A stretch of DNA of 64,000 nt from Molanna angustata (lineage: Eukaryota > Arthropoda > Insecta > Trichoptera > Molannidae): contig OY754972.1 in assembly GCA_963576475.1 (NCBI GenBank), positions 12,111,062 to 12,175,061 on the forward strand, given 5' to 3'. Shown piece by piece: positions 1 to 11,464 of the stretch (within the stretch, counting starts at the first letter, position 1; each line of letters opens with the position of its first letter). Below the pieces are notes generated by a model, which was not told the origin of the DNA, did not search any database, and saw only the letters and a list, made by a program, of their open reading frames with translations. The translations under genes were made by a program, and so were the position numbers.

Positions 1-289
1 AATTCAAAATTAAACACAATTATCTAAATATTGAGATAACAAAATGTCTATCAAAAATAAAACAAACACAGACTTATCAAAAACATTTGTAACAAACTAA
101 TATTTATTACTAAGGCCTTTTATTTTTTTTTCAACTCATTGGTTGAACTCCTGACTTTCCAAATTAATAAATAACAAACATGATAATTTCAATGTACACA
201 CTACGGAGATATGATGACCCATTTTGATTGTCAATTCGATCTCCTGTGGTCGAGCAATAAATCATATAAAACATAAGTAGTATTGCATA

Positions 290-545
290 AAAAATCGTGC
301 AGTCAAGTAAAAAATTACGGAGCCTTGTAAAACTTTTCAAAGTCAAGTAAGAATCCATGCAAAACTTCGAGTAGTCGTGTAAAAGACACGGAAAGATGGA
401 AAACTTCAAGTAGTCAAATATAATCTATCGAAGCCATGTAATTTTTTGGAAAGTCAAATAAAATTCACAGAACCAAATAGAACTTCATGTAGTCGAGTGT
501 AAACTCACGGAACCATGTAAAATGTATTATTGCCAAGTGAGAGCC
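290..545. repeat. Degenerate ~40-bp tandem repeat
   Basis: The core AGTCAAGTAA, or a variant of it, recurs at about 301, 341, 373, 412, 452, 491 and 532. Spacing is mostly 39-41 bp, with one 32-bp step. Between cores lie related blocks such as 'acggagccttgtaaaacttt', so the full unit is about 40 bp and strongly diverged. It lies just past the stop codon of the minus-strand gene at 645-986 and could be part of its 3' UTR; that is inference. Confidence 0.7.
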
Positions 546-644
546 ATCAAGTACAACACCGGTAATCATGCTTTTGCTTCGATTTTTGCAATTTCCATTG
601 GAACAGCAACAAATTGTCGAATCACAGATCACATTGTTCATAGT

Positions 645-986
645 TCACGTTTTTTTTCGTTTCATGAATTTTATCCTTTTCCTATAGACGTGCGGAGTAC
701 AGCCGTAGTCGTCACTGAAGTTCATATCGTCGTAGCTGGGTCTCGAGTTGGTCCCAGATGAGGTCCACCGGCAATTGGAGGCGCAGCTGCCGACCGGGGA
801 GGGGGTGGAATTCAGACTACTCGTCTCGCTGGTTTTGTCCACTTGAATATTGGCACAGACATCATAGGAGTCCAGAATGTGCTTGTAAGCGCACTCCACT
901 CCAGGTTCGGGCGTTCTTCCCATGGCCTTAGTTACCCTCATACGAACGCACTCTTTGCAATAACCACAGCCTTCTACGTTAACCAT
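645..986 (-). CDS. Hypothetical 113-aa protein, single exon
   Basis: I do not recognise this protein. It is an open frame of 114 codons that is markedly less AT-rich than its surroundings. I start it at the ATG at 984-986, context ACAATGG; the frame runs slightly further upstream but without an ATG. The N-terminus carries a Cys cluster (GCGYCKEC), the middle is Ser/Thr-rich (SETSSLNSTPSPVGSC), and the C-terminus is basic (RKRIKFMKRKKT). No signal peptide or membrane segment is visible. A TATA box sits about 120 bp upstream at 1107-1114, and no splice site is needed. A short intronless TATA gene suggests regulated expression, but function is unknown. It could also be one exon of a longer gene or a chance frame. 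Confidence 0.5.
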   Translation of the reverse strand: MVNVEGCGYCKECVRMRVTKAMGRTPEPGVECAYKHILDSYDVCANIQVDKTSETSSLNSTPSPVGSCASNCRWTSSGTNSRPSYDDMNFSDDYGCTPHVYRKRIKFMKRKKT

Positions 987-1106
987 TGTATATAAATTGA
1001 AAGCACTCGTCAATTAATTGATAAAATTTAAATGTCAGTAATTGTCAGACAACGTTCAAGCTCAGAGACTAGATATGAAATAACGCTGTTATCGCGAGCG
1101 CCACGA

Positions 1107-1114
1107 TATTTATA
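1107..1114 (-). promoter_or_regulatory. TATA box (TATAAATA)
   Basis: TATAAATA on the minus strand sits in a locally GC-rich context (gcggcgcc on its upstream side), about 120 bp before the ATG at 986. A start site some 30 bp downstream would leave a 5' leader of roughly 90 nt. No exact TCAGT initiator was seen at the expected distance. Confidence 0.45.
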
Positions 1115-2195
1115 AGCGGCGCCTATGTATGTACCTACCTATCTCTCTAAACGCAGGATGTGTGGAAAACTCAAGACACAATATAGTTTGCGTCAGAGGT
1201 CTTTCGGCTGCAAGAAAATAATGTTTTCATGACAATGCACGTCTGTTGGAGGCGATAACACTATCGTAGTTAGATGGGCGAAGATCCAAAGATCGAAGTT
1301 TTAATGACCGTCAACGCCCATCGCCCATATGTTATTAGATACCTATTATTTATACGAAAAGAACTTTAAAAATATTTGACGATATTATCATTCCGTAGGA
1401 TGAATTCTATAGTGTTAATCTAATTATATGCGAAAAGATTTTGAAATATTGACGAGATATTCAACAATCATTTAATAACTTAACAATATTTACGGTTTTA
1501 TGCCTACACTTTTTTAAAACAAACTGGTATTTTCATTATGGAAATCATCTTACTCCAAGAGACTTGTAATTAAAATCGAATACTTGTAATTCAACTATTA
1601 ATAATACCTAATTTACGCCATCTCGGTATAGGTACGCTTTGTCCAAAAGCTCAAAAATACAATAAGTACAGTGCGTTTGCGTTGTGTTTATAACTACTTA
1701 AAATAGTATTTTTCGGTTCTCTTATAATACTACAACTGATAGATATTAACAATTTGTCATTAATACATTAAGTATGGTTATATTTTGAATTTCTACATTC
1801 ATGTTTCATATTTCTACATTGTCTTTCAATAAATCAAATTTCATTAATCGTACAATTTTTTACATACCGTATAAAATAAAAACAATAATATTATTTATCG
1901 TTGTCTTTTGATTAATTCCTTCATTTTATTGATAACCATTGTTTGATTGTAATTGATAAACTTTATTTATTCTTATATTGTGTTCCACTTTGATTTTAAA
2001 GATGAATCAAAGAAAAAATGAACAAAGGAGAAATTAATGCCAAAAGGAAATATCTTTTAACCAATCAGAACAACGTGAAGCTTCAAATATAGTTAATTAG
2101 GAGAAATAAATAAATGTATCTAACAAAAATTTTTGTTTTTTTTTGCTTTCATTCTTTTGCTGATATAAATTCACAATTTTGTCATACTTTGTAAT
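1115..2195. other. Intergenic AT-rich DNA
   Basis: No coding region, RNA gene or recognised repeat is visible. It could contain upstream regulatory DNA of the 645-986 gene; nothing specific was identified. Confidence 0.4.
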
Positions 2196-2300
2196 CTGGT
2201 TGGTTGGGAGAAATTGCCTAATGGCAATAAGCCCGCCAGTGTGCAGTATATTTTTTTATATTATGTACAAAAAGATAAATAAATAAAAAATCAACCGTTA
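2196..2300 (+). mobile_element. SINE-A 3' fragment
   Basis: The sequence 'ttggttgggagaaattgcc' followed by 'ggcaataagcccgccagtgtgcag' matches the tail of the full SINE-A copies at 49,048 and 44,876. The tRNA-like head is absent. It ends in an AT-rich tail with AAATAAATAA. Confidence 0.65.
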
Positions 2301-2309
2301 AATTAATAT

Positions 2310-2370
2310 TCCCAATTAAAAGCTTGGTCGAGCCTTTGTTGGGTTTATTTTGATCAATTAAAAGCAGGAG
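2310..2370 (+). mobile_element. Non-LTR element 3' UTR fragment
   Basis: 'ttcccaattaaaagcttgg' and the following ~40 bp resemble the 3' UTR after the reverse-transcriptase stop codon at 4,558 (copy at about 4,575-4,630). This is a short diverged fragment of that family. Confidence 0.45.
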
Positions 2371-2904
2371 GAGCATGCAGGCCTCTTAAAAACAGACAGG
2401 TCTAAGAAGATTTTAGTTCTTTTAACGAAGTGCAGAATGTTTTATTTATTTATTTCTTAGATTATATATGATAAATTCTATGATTTACTTAGATTATAAT
2501 AATTCTATGATTTATTTATTTATTTATTTATATTAGGAAACAGACAGCTTTATATAGTGTAAGGTAATAATAATGAAATATTAACAATTATGCCAATAAT
2601 ATGATGTTTCCACAATAGAGTACACAGGTAAAAATAAATATTATATAGGTAAGAAGTATTATATTTTAAGAGTAATGTATACAGGATGAGGTAGGAGGGA
2701 GTTAAGAGGGAATAGGGAGTACAGAACACAGAAGGAGAGGGATAAGTGTTATGAATTTTATATATGAATAATTATTTTGAGAAAAGTTTTGATTTAAAAG
2801 TTTTGAAGAAGTGCATAAGTATTATTATTTATAGCACGGCCTGCGTCGTGTTAAAGAATAAATAAGTTAGCACTCATTGGTTTTATTTATATTAAGAAAA
2901 AAAA
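2371..2904. other. AT-rich DNA with TTTA runs
   Basis: This holds short TTTATTTA microsatellite-like runs around 2,440-2,540 and otherwise featureless AT-rich sequence. No gene is seen. Confidence 0.4.
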
Positions 2905-2990
2905 TAAAGAATTCCTTGCACCCAGCGCAAGTGGCGAGTATATTGCCATATGGAAATTTTCTTCCAACTAAACAGTGTTTCCATTTAAAC
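2905..2990 (-). mobile_element. SINE-A 3' fragment
   Basis: 'ccttgcacccagcgcaagtgg' and 'ttcttccaactaaacagtgt' are the reverse complement of the SINE-A tail. The head is missing. Confidence 0.65.
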
Positions 2991-3429
2991 CTGTAGTTAC
3001 TTACTTTATATTAAGTTATTTTATTTTTTTAAAATACATATGTATCTTAATTACTTTGTAGAGCATAAATCTATGAAAAATATTCTTCTTCTTCATTTAT
3101 ATATTCGTATATATTATCATTTCTTCACAGTAGGTATATAATAATAAAAGAAATGTATCTACGCAAGTATTTCAGATAGGATTTATTTACTAATCTTTCT
3201 TTATAATATGGCAAAATATTCTTATGACACTAGTTTTAATCTGTAACATGTGCGTCAAAATGTCAGACTATGTTTACTTATTTAATGAAAAACAATAAAC
3301 ATAATATGACATGACATTTGATTACAGTGCGTACTAAAAACTACAGATACCTGCCTTAAACCACGTTTAAATTTTATTGCCTCCTGGAAAAACACGGAAT
3401 TATTTTAAAATATAGAAATAAATTTCATT

Positions 3430-3590
3430 CATACCATCACGGCATATCCCACGATGTGAGGTAACCAGCGACAGGTGTGCCGATGTGTCTTATAGAACTA
3501 AGCATCACACATGCGTATTTTCCCACACACCAGTGTCGTCTCACCTAAAAAGTGAACATTCAGGATTGACGGTGAACTTTATAGCTGAAT
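3430..3590 (-). mobile_element. SINE-D copy
   Basis: The reverse complement aligns over about 150 bp with 42,172-42,345. Shared blocks are 'ttttaggtgagacga', 'ctggtgtgtggg' and the end 'gggatatgccgtgatggtat', followed by a GAATGAA-type tail. Two copies with the same 3' end point to a retroposed family. Confidence 0.6.
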
Positions 3591-3772
3591 TATGTGATAC
3601 GTTATTTGGATACATCCAAAAACGATGATAACAGAAAAGAGTAGGAGCACTATTCTAAGCCAGTGCCTCACAGTTACATACACTTGTATTACGCCATTTT
3701 TTTAAGAAAAAAAAATTTTGCAATAAATTGTGTCCTCAATCATTATATACATTCCCAAAACTAAGGAAATAT

Positions 3773-3995
3773 AAGTGTTTTTTTTACGGTGATGGCCAAT
3801 TTATTAATGATGTTATAAACAATTCAGTACATAATAACACTCAATTATTAGTATTACCATTATACACTTCCTCAAAAGAATAAGATGATCAATGCGTGAA
3901 TTGTAAATAATTTAACAGATCAATAATATGAAACAAACGCACCGATCAAGCTTTCAATTGGGAATAATTCACCCAACCAGATACTTATATCTTCG
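3773..3995 (-). mobile_element. Non-LTR retrotransposon 3' UTR, minus copy
   Basis: This is the reverse complement of 4,555-4,776. Shared blocks include the Ccaattgaaagcttg segment, the 'gaggaagtgtataatggtaa' segment and the terminal 'ggcc...acggt' before a homopolymer. It is a 5'-truncated insertion in inverted orientation to the next copy, about 560 bp away. Confidence 0.6.
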
Positions 3996-4244
3996 TGTCG
4001 ACGGAGATTCCCGAATGCGTAGTCGGATGCATTCGTATATTGAATGAACATTCGTAGGTAGGTACATTTCTTTTATTTTTATTATTATTATACTTTTTAG
4101 AAATAAAAAACGACTTACCTATAATAATAAAAAAAAAAAAAATAAATAAAAAATAAAAATAAATAAAATAAAATAAAAAAACAGGAGGAAAATAACTTTA
4201 AAAAAAAAAATAAAAACAAAAAAAAAAAAAAAAAGTTTTTTTTT

Positions 4245-4776
4245 CATTATAAAAACTTTTGATGAAAAAATTAGAAAATACACCTCTTTAGGTAACGAGA
4301 TTAAAAGACTTTGGCATTCTCGTAAAATAATAATATTACCGTTCATTATTTCAGCCACTGGCATTATTCCAAAATCGTTAATCCGTAATTTAGAAATTAT
4401 AGATTTATCTAAAAACTTAATAATAAAAATGCAAAAAACGGTAATAATGAATACATGTAGAATTGTTAAAGATTTTTTAAACGTTAATATTCGGGAATCA
4501 GTAGGGTTGTTAGGTAGTATAGAGACCTCCTCAGAGCCTCATCCTTTGATATGTTAAGTATCTGGATGGGTGAACTATTCCCAATTGAAAGCTTGATGAT
4601 GCGTTTGTTGCATTTTATTTTGCTCTTTTTTAATAAATTACAATTTACGCATTGATCTGCTATTTCTTTTGAGGAAGTGTATAATGGTAATAATAATAAT
4701 TGAGTGTTATTATTTGTAGTGCTTAATTGTTATTAATATCATTAGTAAATCGGCCAGCGCCGTAAAAAAAAAAAAA
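4245..4776 (+). mobile_element. Non-LTR retrotransposon, C-terminal RT end plus 3' UTR and poly(A)
   Basis: From about 4,255 the plus strand reads the typical end of an insect non-LTR reverse transcriptase. Motifs are EIKRLWHSRK, then IISATGIIPKSL, then VIMNTCRIVKDFL, with a stop at about 4,558. The 3' UTR runs to 'cggccagcgccg' and a 14-A tail at 4,763-4,776. The upstream A/T-rich block 4,127-4,245 is low complexity. The copy is 5'-truncated and non-functional. Confidence 0.7.
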
Positions 4777-5639
4777 AGAATAACATTTTTGATGATTGCC
4801 ATCCTCAATGATGAGGTCAAGGAGGAGAAGAAGAATACACCTACCTACATAATACAAATTTATATATAATACTATTGACGCTTAAAATTGATTACAATCA
4901 TTTTTTCATTCAATGGTTATCCCCTATGCCGCATTTCCTGTAAAATTAAATCAATTTATCATCTAAGTATCCTCAGAATAAATGTATGTAGGTATAAACC
5001 ATCAAATTTGTTCTCGTCATATGACATGATGAATCGCTGATTAGCTACATATTCGTCCACAATTTTTATGTGTAAATAATAAGAAATGGTTCTTTCTTCA
5101 TATACATATTACATGGTCGTATTTTAACTTTTAACCGATAAAATAACTTTAAACGCCTGAGATTATATTCTTGTAATAAATTAATCATTAGATCGATATC
5201 ACATGTTTTTCTGACGACAATATAATGTCGGAATCATTTTAATAACATTTCAAAAGTTCGTTCAACGTTTGTAGTTAGTCCAATTAAAAAGATTGATTCC
5301 ACTATTGTGGTCATCTGGGTAAAAAAAATATACACATTATTAATTAAATTACTTTTCTTCAAGAACCCTGTATTTATAATATTTCATCGATAGATTTACA
5401 CTATCTGGACATATCTACTTAAAACTAAACTTCTCCGGTACGTTTTGGTAATACGAAAAAACATTGCATTCTTGATAAATTGACTAAAAAATAAATTTAT
5501 TACTTACTTACTAAAGTAATTAATTTTAATAAGGTAATTAATTTTGTCATATTTCAAAACAATTTTTTTTTTCCTGTTACAAAAAGGTGATTTGTAATAA
5601 ATTCAATTGTTTTAAAAATAAAAGTACCTACTAACCACT
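4777..5639. other. Intergenic AT-rich DNA
   Basis: No gene, RNA or recognised repeat is seen. Confidence 0.4.
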
Positions 5640-6035
5640 CGCACTTCACTGCAAGTCATGGAATTTTTACTCTCAACACTATGGAATAGTGGAAAGTCAT
5701 GATTTCACAATTTTTAAGGATATTTTTTACATCAATTTCTCAACGGACATCATGTAGAGAATGCACACTATGAGTTTCGTAATTGCTAATAATGCAATTT
5801 CAATTCAAATTTCTCAACAAGCATCATGTAGAAAGTGCGTACTATGAGTTTCGTGACATGTTTTGTGTGTATGGTGTATTGTGTAAACTTTTGTCCTCTG
5901 GGAATCTAGTATTTGTTTAAGAATCTAATAGAAATGTACTTCATAAAAATGCATTTAGATATTGTCAACCTTTCAAGAAGAAAAAATGTACACTTGCTAT
6001 GTAGTAGAGAGTTTAGTGTTGGCCACAACCCACTC
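5640..6035 (+). repeat. Dispersed repeat R1
   Basis: The segment contains two internal related stretches ('tctcaacggacatcatgtagag' and 'tctcaacaagcatcatgtagaa') and ends 'gttggccacaacccactcg'. Reverse-complement copies occur at 10,735-10,960 and 11,955-12,080, with scraps at 11,255-11,345 and 18,690-18,730. No coding potential or tRNA head is visible. The class is unknown. Confidence 0.55.
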
Positions 6036-6504
6036 GTTTTGATTAGTTTTGACATCCTTTTACGATTTTTTATGGTTTTTACCAAATTGTTGTTTTTTTT
6101 TTAAGTAGAACGTAAAATTAAATATAAAAAAAAAATTTCATAGTTTTAAATTGTTTTTTTTAATATAAGGCTGATGAAAATTAGTAAGATTTACACGACC
6201 TACGATTATTCTTAATTATACAAAACAGTAAATTATAATATTGGTCGTAAAGAAGGTATACCTTCAAACGACTATAATTTTACCGAGGATGAGCACAAGT
6301 TCGAAAACGTGTAAACTGTGTTTTCTGGGCGAATCAAATAGAATATAGTTATGTACAATGTTTTTATTTTAATTTTATATCCATTATAAATGAATTTCTG
6401 CAAAGTTTTATGCGATAAAAATTCGATAGTAAATTTTATTTTATAGGTAATGCTTTTCGAGCAACTAGCAGTAGTTGGAGACTGCTGAAGTTGTTTCATA
6501 AATC

Positions 6505-6600
6505 CTGACTAATAACACTGCGAAAATTTGTGTTTTCACCGGGAATCGAACCTGAGATCACTCATGAGTAGATATTGGACCAACTGAGCCTCGAAGACAG
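6505..6600 (-). mobile_element. SINE-B tRNA-like head
   Basis: On the minus strand it has a B-box-like GGTTCGATTCCCGG and an A-box-like GCTCAGTTGG, flanked by the 'aaacacaaattttcgcagtg' region seen downstream of other SINE-B heads. It is a partial copy. Confidence 0.6.
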
Positions 6601-6849
6601 ACATATTTATAAGTTGTTTTTTTTTCCTTCTCGATTTTTTATTTAGTATAAAAATTATCGTAAATAATACGCTATAAATTCATATCTCGTAAATTCTGTG
6701 AAATCGCGAAAACAAACATAAACTAGTGTTATCAATTTGATTGAATTTAAGCCGACTTGAATGAATGATAGAATACTGGGTGTTTCGTTGAGAGATATGA
6801 AAACCAATGTGTATAAGAGAAAAAAAAACCGAAGCCATCGACGTTGTCC

Positions 6850-7065
6850 AACTGATTGCAAACCAGAACCACAGACTCCAGATGGACCATAAAAGTGCTG
6901 GAATGGCGATCTAGAAAAAAGTGTTAGAATATCTCTGACAATATAAGAATCTGGAGGCAGGTAGATGGGGTCTGCCCAGGATAGAGAGCAGTGGAGGTCT
7001 TAGCATGGGGCTTATGTTCATTGCTGGACGAAGAGGGCTGACGTGATGATGAAGCCGACTTATTG
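6850..7065 (+). pseudogene. Degenerate non-LTR RT tail
   Basis: The region reads as a run of broken codons resembling the WR-x-GEAY...DDDD end of some non-LTR reverse transcriptases: 'aatctggaggcag', 'gcagtggaggtc', 'gctggacgaagagggctgacgtgatgatgaag'. Several stops break it. Assignment rests on this weak similarity only. Confidence 0.4.
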
Positions 7066-7652
7066 AAAATGTAGATATGTACATATATAATAGGATCCAT
7101 ATTGAAACGAGGCATTTATTCAAACAACATTATCGGTCTCAAATATAACTGTAGTTGTGTGTCTATAGGTTTACCCTTTGGTTTTATCTCAAGAATACTC
7201 AAGATAGTACGTAAATTTGTGGACATGAGATGGTACATGTATCTACAATGTATAATATTCATTATACATCTATACAAACATTATAAGGTGCCCACGATGC
7301 TATCACTAAACTGACCCTATCTGAATATACATACTTTTTGATAGATAAATGCGAAGTTGCATAGTAGACTTTAGGTTTTGATTACCATACAAAAATATAA
7401 AACGTAAGTATGAAACCTTTTTAACCGTACATTGTAATAGTAATGAGCAATTTTTCTCGTCTTGTATTCGAGAGGAAAAAAGTTGGAACAAGACTTAAAA
7501 ATGCTAAATTTTATACTGGTAGGTATCATAATGCCGTCGACAGTTCAAAATATTTTTTTTGTGTAAGTTTCATTGTGACCCTAGACGAAAAAATAAATAT
7601 TGTTTTAAAAAAAAAAAAAAAAAAAGTGAATGTAAGGTCAAGATCAAGACCA
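7066..7652. other. Intergenic DNA
   Basis: Nothing recognised. A poly(A) run near 7,607-7,625 directly precedes the hairpin element at 7,653. Confidence 0.4.
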
Positions 7653-7841
7653 GGGGGGTAGGTCTGGTCAACCGGCGAAATCAAAACCAAATCAAATGTT
7701 TACCCATATCATGGATATAACTATCTTATGGAGTTCTATAAAATCTAAAGATGTTATGGAACTCCATAATATGATAATTATATCCATGATATAGGTAATC
7801 ACGAGAAATTTTATTTCGCCGATTGACCAGACTTGCCCCCC
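7653..7841. mobile_element. Hairpin (foldback) MITE, copy 1
   Basis: This is a 189-bp near-perfect inverted repeat starting GGGGGGTAGGTCTGGT and ending ACCAGACTTGCCCCCC. Internal paired blocks are 'ggcgaaatcaaaacc', 'tacccatatcatggatata' and 'tatggagttctat'. A second copy is at 51,294-51,477. The flanks 'ggtcaagatcaaga' and 'gggtcgagatcgaga' are similar and could be a diverged target duplication. Confidence 0.75.
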
Positions 7842-8111
7842 GCAGGGTCGAGATCGAGATTATTCTAGTCATGTTTTTAAGTTTCCTTGTTTACTAAATA
7901 ATACATTTGCTCTTCAATATCATATACAATCGATTCAAATTAGAAAATAAATTTAATAAAAAATATTTCTTTGGGATAAAATGCTGGTTGGTTGGAACTA
8001 TTAGAAAACCTAGAAGTACTCTTTATTTTTTAATTTAAATCAGAACCAATAAGAATAGATAAAGTATGTAAGGGAAATACGGTGTAGATGAAATCTAAAT
8101 TATTAATAATA

Positions 8112-8323
8112 TTAATAATAATAATAAACACTTCCTTGCACTCTACGCAAGTGGGGAGGTTATTGCCTTATGGAAATTTCTTCCAACTACACAGTGTTTT
8201 CAGCCCAAATAAGCAATATTTGCGTGAGAAATGAATTTAAATAAATTTCTCCTCTGCTGGGAATCGAACCTAGGACGTCCGCACAGTAGCCACACGGCTT
8301 ACCAACTGTTCCATGGCGGATTT
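8112..8323 (-). mobile_element. SINE-A, near full length
   Basis: The minus strand carries head ('gccatggaacagttggtaagc'), B box (GGTTCGATTCCCAG), body ('ggagaaatttatttaaattc') and tail ('aaattccataaggcaataac'). It is a diverged but nearly complete copy. Confidence 0.75.
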
Positions 8324-9344
8324 AGACGCGGAAGCGAGATATCAACATTGATTTTATATCCAGTACCTACCTATTCAAGTGATATGTCCAAATATGGGCG
8401 AAACTGAAGCGCCCTTTTGGTTAAATTATTACCTACTTGATAATATATCTTCAGCGATTGGAAACATCTACCACTTGGCTATAAACAAGATATGCAACGA
8501 AATGTGCAGAATACAAAATATAAAAAGTATTCGAGAATAAATAAAAATAAAAAACTAAATTTTTGAAGATGGGATAGTGATAATAATTGTAGGTAGGTAT
8601 AATAAAATTTTATTACAATGTATTTTTTAATAATCGATGTTTTTACAGTCAAAGTAACATTAAATGTATTATAAATTCATAATAATAATAATTTAATACA
8701 CTGTCGCGGTCTCCTAGCATTTCAATCAATATTTATTTATTAGTTGCATGTAACACATGAGGTTCTATCTAAGTTCTATCGTGAACAATGGAATATAGCC
8801 AGAAATTACAGTTGCCGTCTCTGGGACATCTGCATGCATGGCTAGGAATATCTTGGCCGGCTGCAGGATAGCACTAATTCAAATATATTGCTACGGGCGC
8901 ACAAACACGTTTATCCGGCCCTGATATGTACTTTTTTCAGGTTTTTCTTATATTTTATTATTTCCTCTATTACAATTTTTGATTGAATCTAAACCATCCA
9001 GGGACCCAGAATCACAATTCACAGCACATCATATTCACAGAAATTAAAATTCACAGTGCAAATCCATGGTATAGCAATCACAGTAGGTATACCCACACAC
9101 TCGTCGCAGCAATCAAACGATTCATTAATCGACAATAACGGTACCATCATCATACTTGCTCCTTGGCTTTCTACACCACATCACACACATGTAACATGTC
9201 CCATCATCGATATCGATTCGTTAGGTCGCGACAACCTACTTGTCGAAATCAAAAATCTTATCAAAATTGGTCCCTCCGTTTAGGAGGAGTTCAGTGACAT
9301 ACACACATACAGAAGAATTAGGTATAAAAATATAAAGGTTGTAT
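8324..9344. other. Intergenic DNA with an R3 scrap
   Basis: At about 8,738-8,765 'ttagttgcatgtaacacatgag' matches the start of repeat R3 (60,950; 61,741; 62,808). The rest, including a short unconvincing frame near 9,056-9,283, has no recognisable content. Confidence 0.4.
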
Positions 9345-9480
9345 CTCAGGCAACTAACAGGCACTATGTCAAATATTAATTTAACACATATCCAATAACG
9401 AGTTGCCACATTCCAGAGACTTAAGATGCTAATCGTCTCACAGTTCCAGACTTATACATACCTAGTTTAAACTGTAGAAG
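9345..9480 (-). mobile_element. SINE-B fragment lacking its head
   Basis: 'caggcaactaacaggcactatgtc', 'taacgagttgccacattcc' and 'gtctcacagttccagact' match the body and tail of the SINE-B copy at 13,889-14,105. Confidence 0.65.
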
Positions 9481-10559
9481 AGACACTAAAAGTATACGTC
9501 ACATACACAAAAACATCATGACGAAACTCTAAAAACAGAATAATTTGTATGTTTCCAGGTCATTTTAGTTGAAATATTATATAATAATGCATAATTCGGA
9601 AGAAAACAAAGTACCAATTCATTTCACAATAGAGACACTTTATTATACGGATTGACTATAGATAAGGATTTTAGTAGGTAATACTCTAAAACCAGTAACA
9701 ACTAGAATGTGTTGATTTCATGTTTCAATATTTATGTTACTCTTATCATTAAATATAAACACACATTTAGATTTGTGTCCTTTAAAATTTATGTCCCGAT
9801 TACTATATGTAAGTATACCAAATCACTGTTTCTTAGATAATATCAATGTGCCACATACATAAATATGTAGTGTTTTGTATTTTTGAACACAAATTAGACA
9901 GTACCTATAAAATTAATATATTGACTTAGGTAATTATATTTCAGGTACTAAGTTGTTAGAATAGAAAATTTGGATTCGGTAAAAATTTTATCAACTGCTT
10001 ACTGAATGTGAATCTGTTTTTGATAATGCTTGTATAAACTGTATTAATGTCATTCTATAGATACATATTCCAATCCACAGTTTGATTCCACTGAAATTTT
10101 TATAGATGATTTGGTATCATTGTACGAAAACTTGATCAAGGTTTACACAAATTATTCCAGAAAGTATTCAGCCCTTTTAAGGATACAAAATTTTTCTTTA
10201 TTGGCTACCTATTGTTTTTGGAAACAAGAAGTAAATATAGCAATGAAAACTACAATTGAATGAATAGATTCATAACTTTGAATTTGAATTCTAAACAGAC
10301 TAAAAATAGATTATATAAGCGAGGAGTTGATTTAAAAGATCATGTCATCAATTGAAACTGCTTGGAAGCAGTTAGGTATATACGCAATACTTTGAACATT
10401 CATTCTATATAATTTCGAAGATTTGCATACAACTATAAATACATAAGTCATAGAGAAATATTCTTTAATTGAAATTAAAACTTTGAAATAATACAAGGAT
10501 GGAAATATATTTAAAACTGATAATACTATCATATTATACATTTAATTTTAAAAATGAAT
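9481..10559. other. Intergenic AT-rich DNA
   Basis: No gene, RNA or repeat recognised. Confidence 0.4.
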
Positions 10560-10640
10560 AGGGCATGTCTTTGAAACAAGTATGTATACATCTTCATACA
10601 TTCCCTAAACAAAGTGAAAAAGCTTGCCTAATAGCAGCCG
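10560..10640 (-). mobile_element. SINE-C remnant
   Basis: 'acatcttcatacattccctaaa' and flanking bases resemble the reverse complement of the SINE-C tail. The head is unrecognisable. Confidence 0.4.
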
Positions 10641-10734
10641 GCCATTAGGCCATTCTTTCAGGCCAACCACATTACAAGCTAAGAGAACAAAGTGCAAAAT
10701 AAACAAAAATAATATTACCTACATTAAGATAAAA

Positions 10735-10960
10735 TAAGTGGGTTGAGGCCAACACTCCACTCTCCACTACAAGTGTATATTTTTACTTGAAAGGTTAACA
10801 ATCCTCAAATGCATTTTTATGAAGTACATTTTTACTAGATTCTTATACAAATATTAGAAAAAAGTTTTCATAATACACCATACACAGAAAAACATTGCAA
10901 CAAAAATCATAGTATGCACTCTATACATGATACCTGTTGAGAAATTGGTGTAAATAATTT
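10735..10960 (-). repeat. Repeat R1 copy
   Basis: Reverse complement of 5,830-6,025: shared 'gaggccaacactccact', 'gcatttttatgaagtacatttt' and 'atgatacctgttgagaaatt'. It is followed directly by non-LTR scraps. Confidence 0.55.
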
Positions 10961-10974
10961 GCTTTAACAACAGA

Positions 10975-11095
10975 CGACCATGTATGAGACAGTGAATTAA
11001 TGTTTATGAGGCGACGTATATGTGGCAAAATATAAGAATGTGGTGCTCGGTTCTCTCTGCCTAATCCGTGAGGAAGATGCGTGTGGATGTAGATG
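10975..11095 (+). pseudogene. Non-LTR family 1, 3' end scrap
   Basis: 'gaccatgtatgagac...gttctctctgcctaatccgtga' resembles the 3' end of the family-1 copy at 28,861-29,236 (Arg-Thr-Cys-Met-Arg-Arg segment and the terminal 'ctctctgcctac' block). Only the last ~40 codons are present and they are broken. Confidence 0.5.
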
Positions 11096-11254
11096 AATAC
11101 TATTACATTCATAATAGTGGAGAGTAAAAAATATACTTGTTTATAGAAACATACAATATCAATACTAAGTTGATAGTTAAATTTTCCCAAACAGAACCAA
11201 ATTATTTCCGTTATTATATACATTTTTCATACTAAATATGTAATTTCAAAATTA

Positions 11255-11345
11255 ACATAACAGGCCATGGAATTTTTTTTAATTAAAGGTTGACAATCCC
11301 TGAATGCATTTTTGAAGTGTATTTCTATATCAAATTTCAAACAAA
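11255..11345 (-). repeat. Repeat R1 scrap
   Basis: 'ggttgacaatccctgaatgcatttttgaagtgt' resembles the middle of R1 in reverse orientation. Confidence 0.4.
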
Positions 11346-11464
11346 ATAAAAAAATTCAGACAGTGCGAGCATTTTGAAAATTTTGACAGATGAAATCATA
11401 GAGAAGAAATTAATGGATATCTATGCAAAATTTATTAGATCTAAATTTATGCGTACATACACGT

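Noticed and set aside
9056..9283. 75-codon frame as a gene
   Set aside because: No recognisable motif, no splice or promoter context; may be a decayed element but this cannot be supported.
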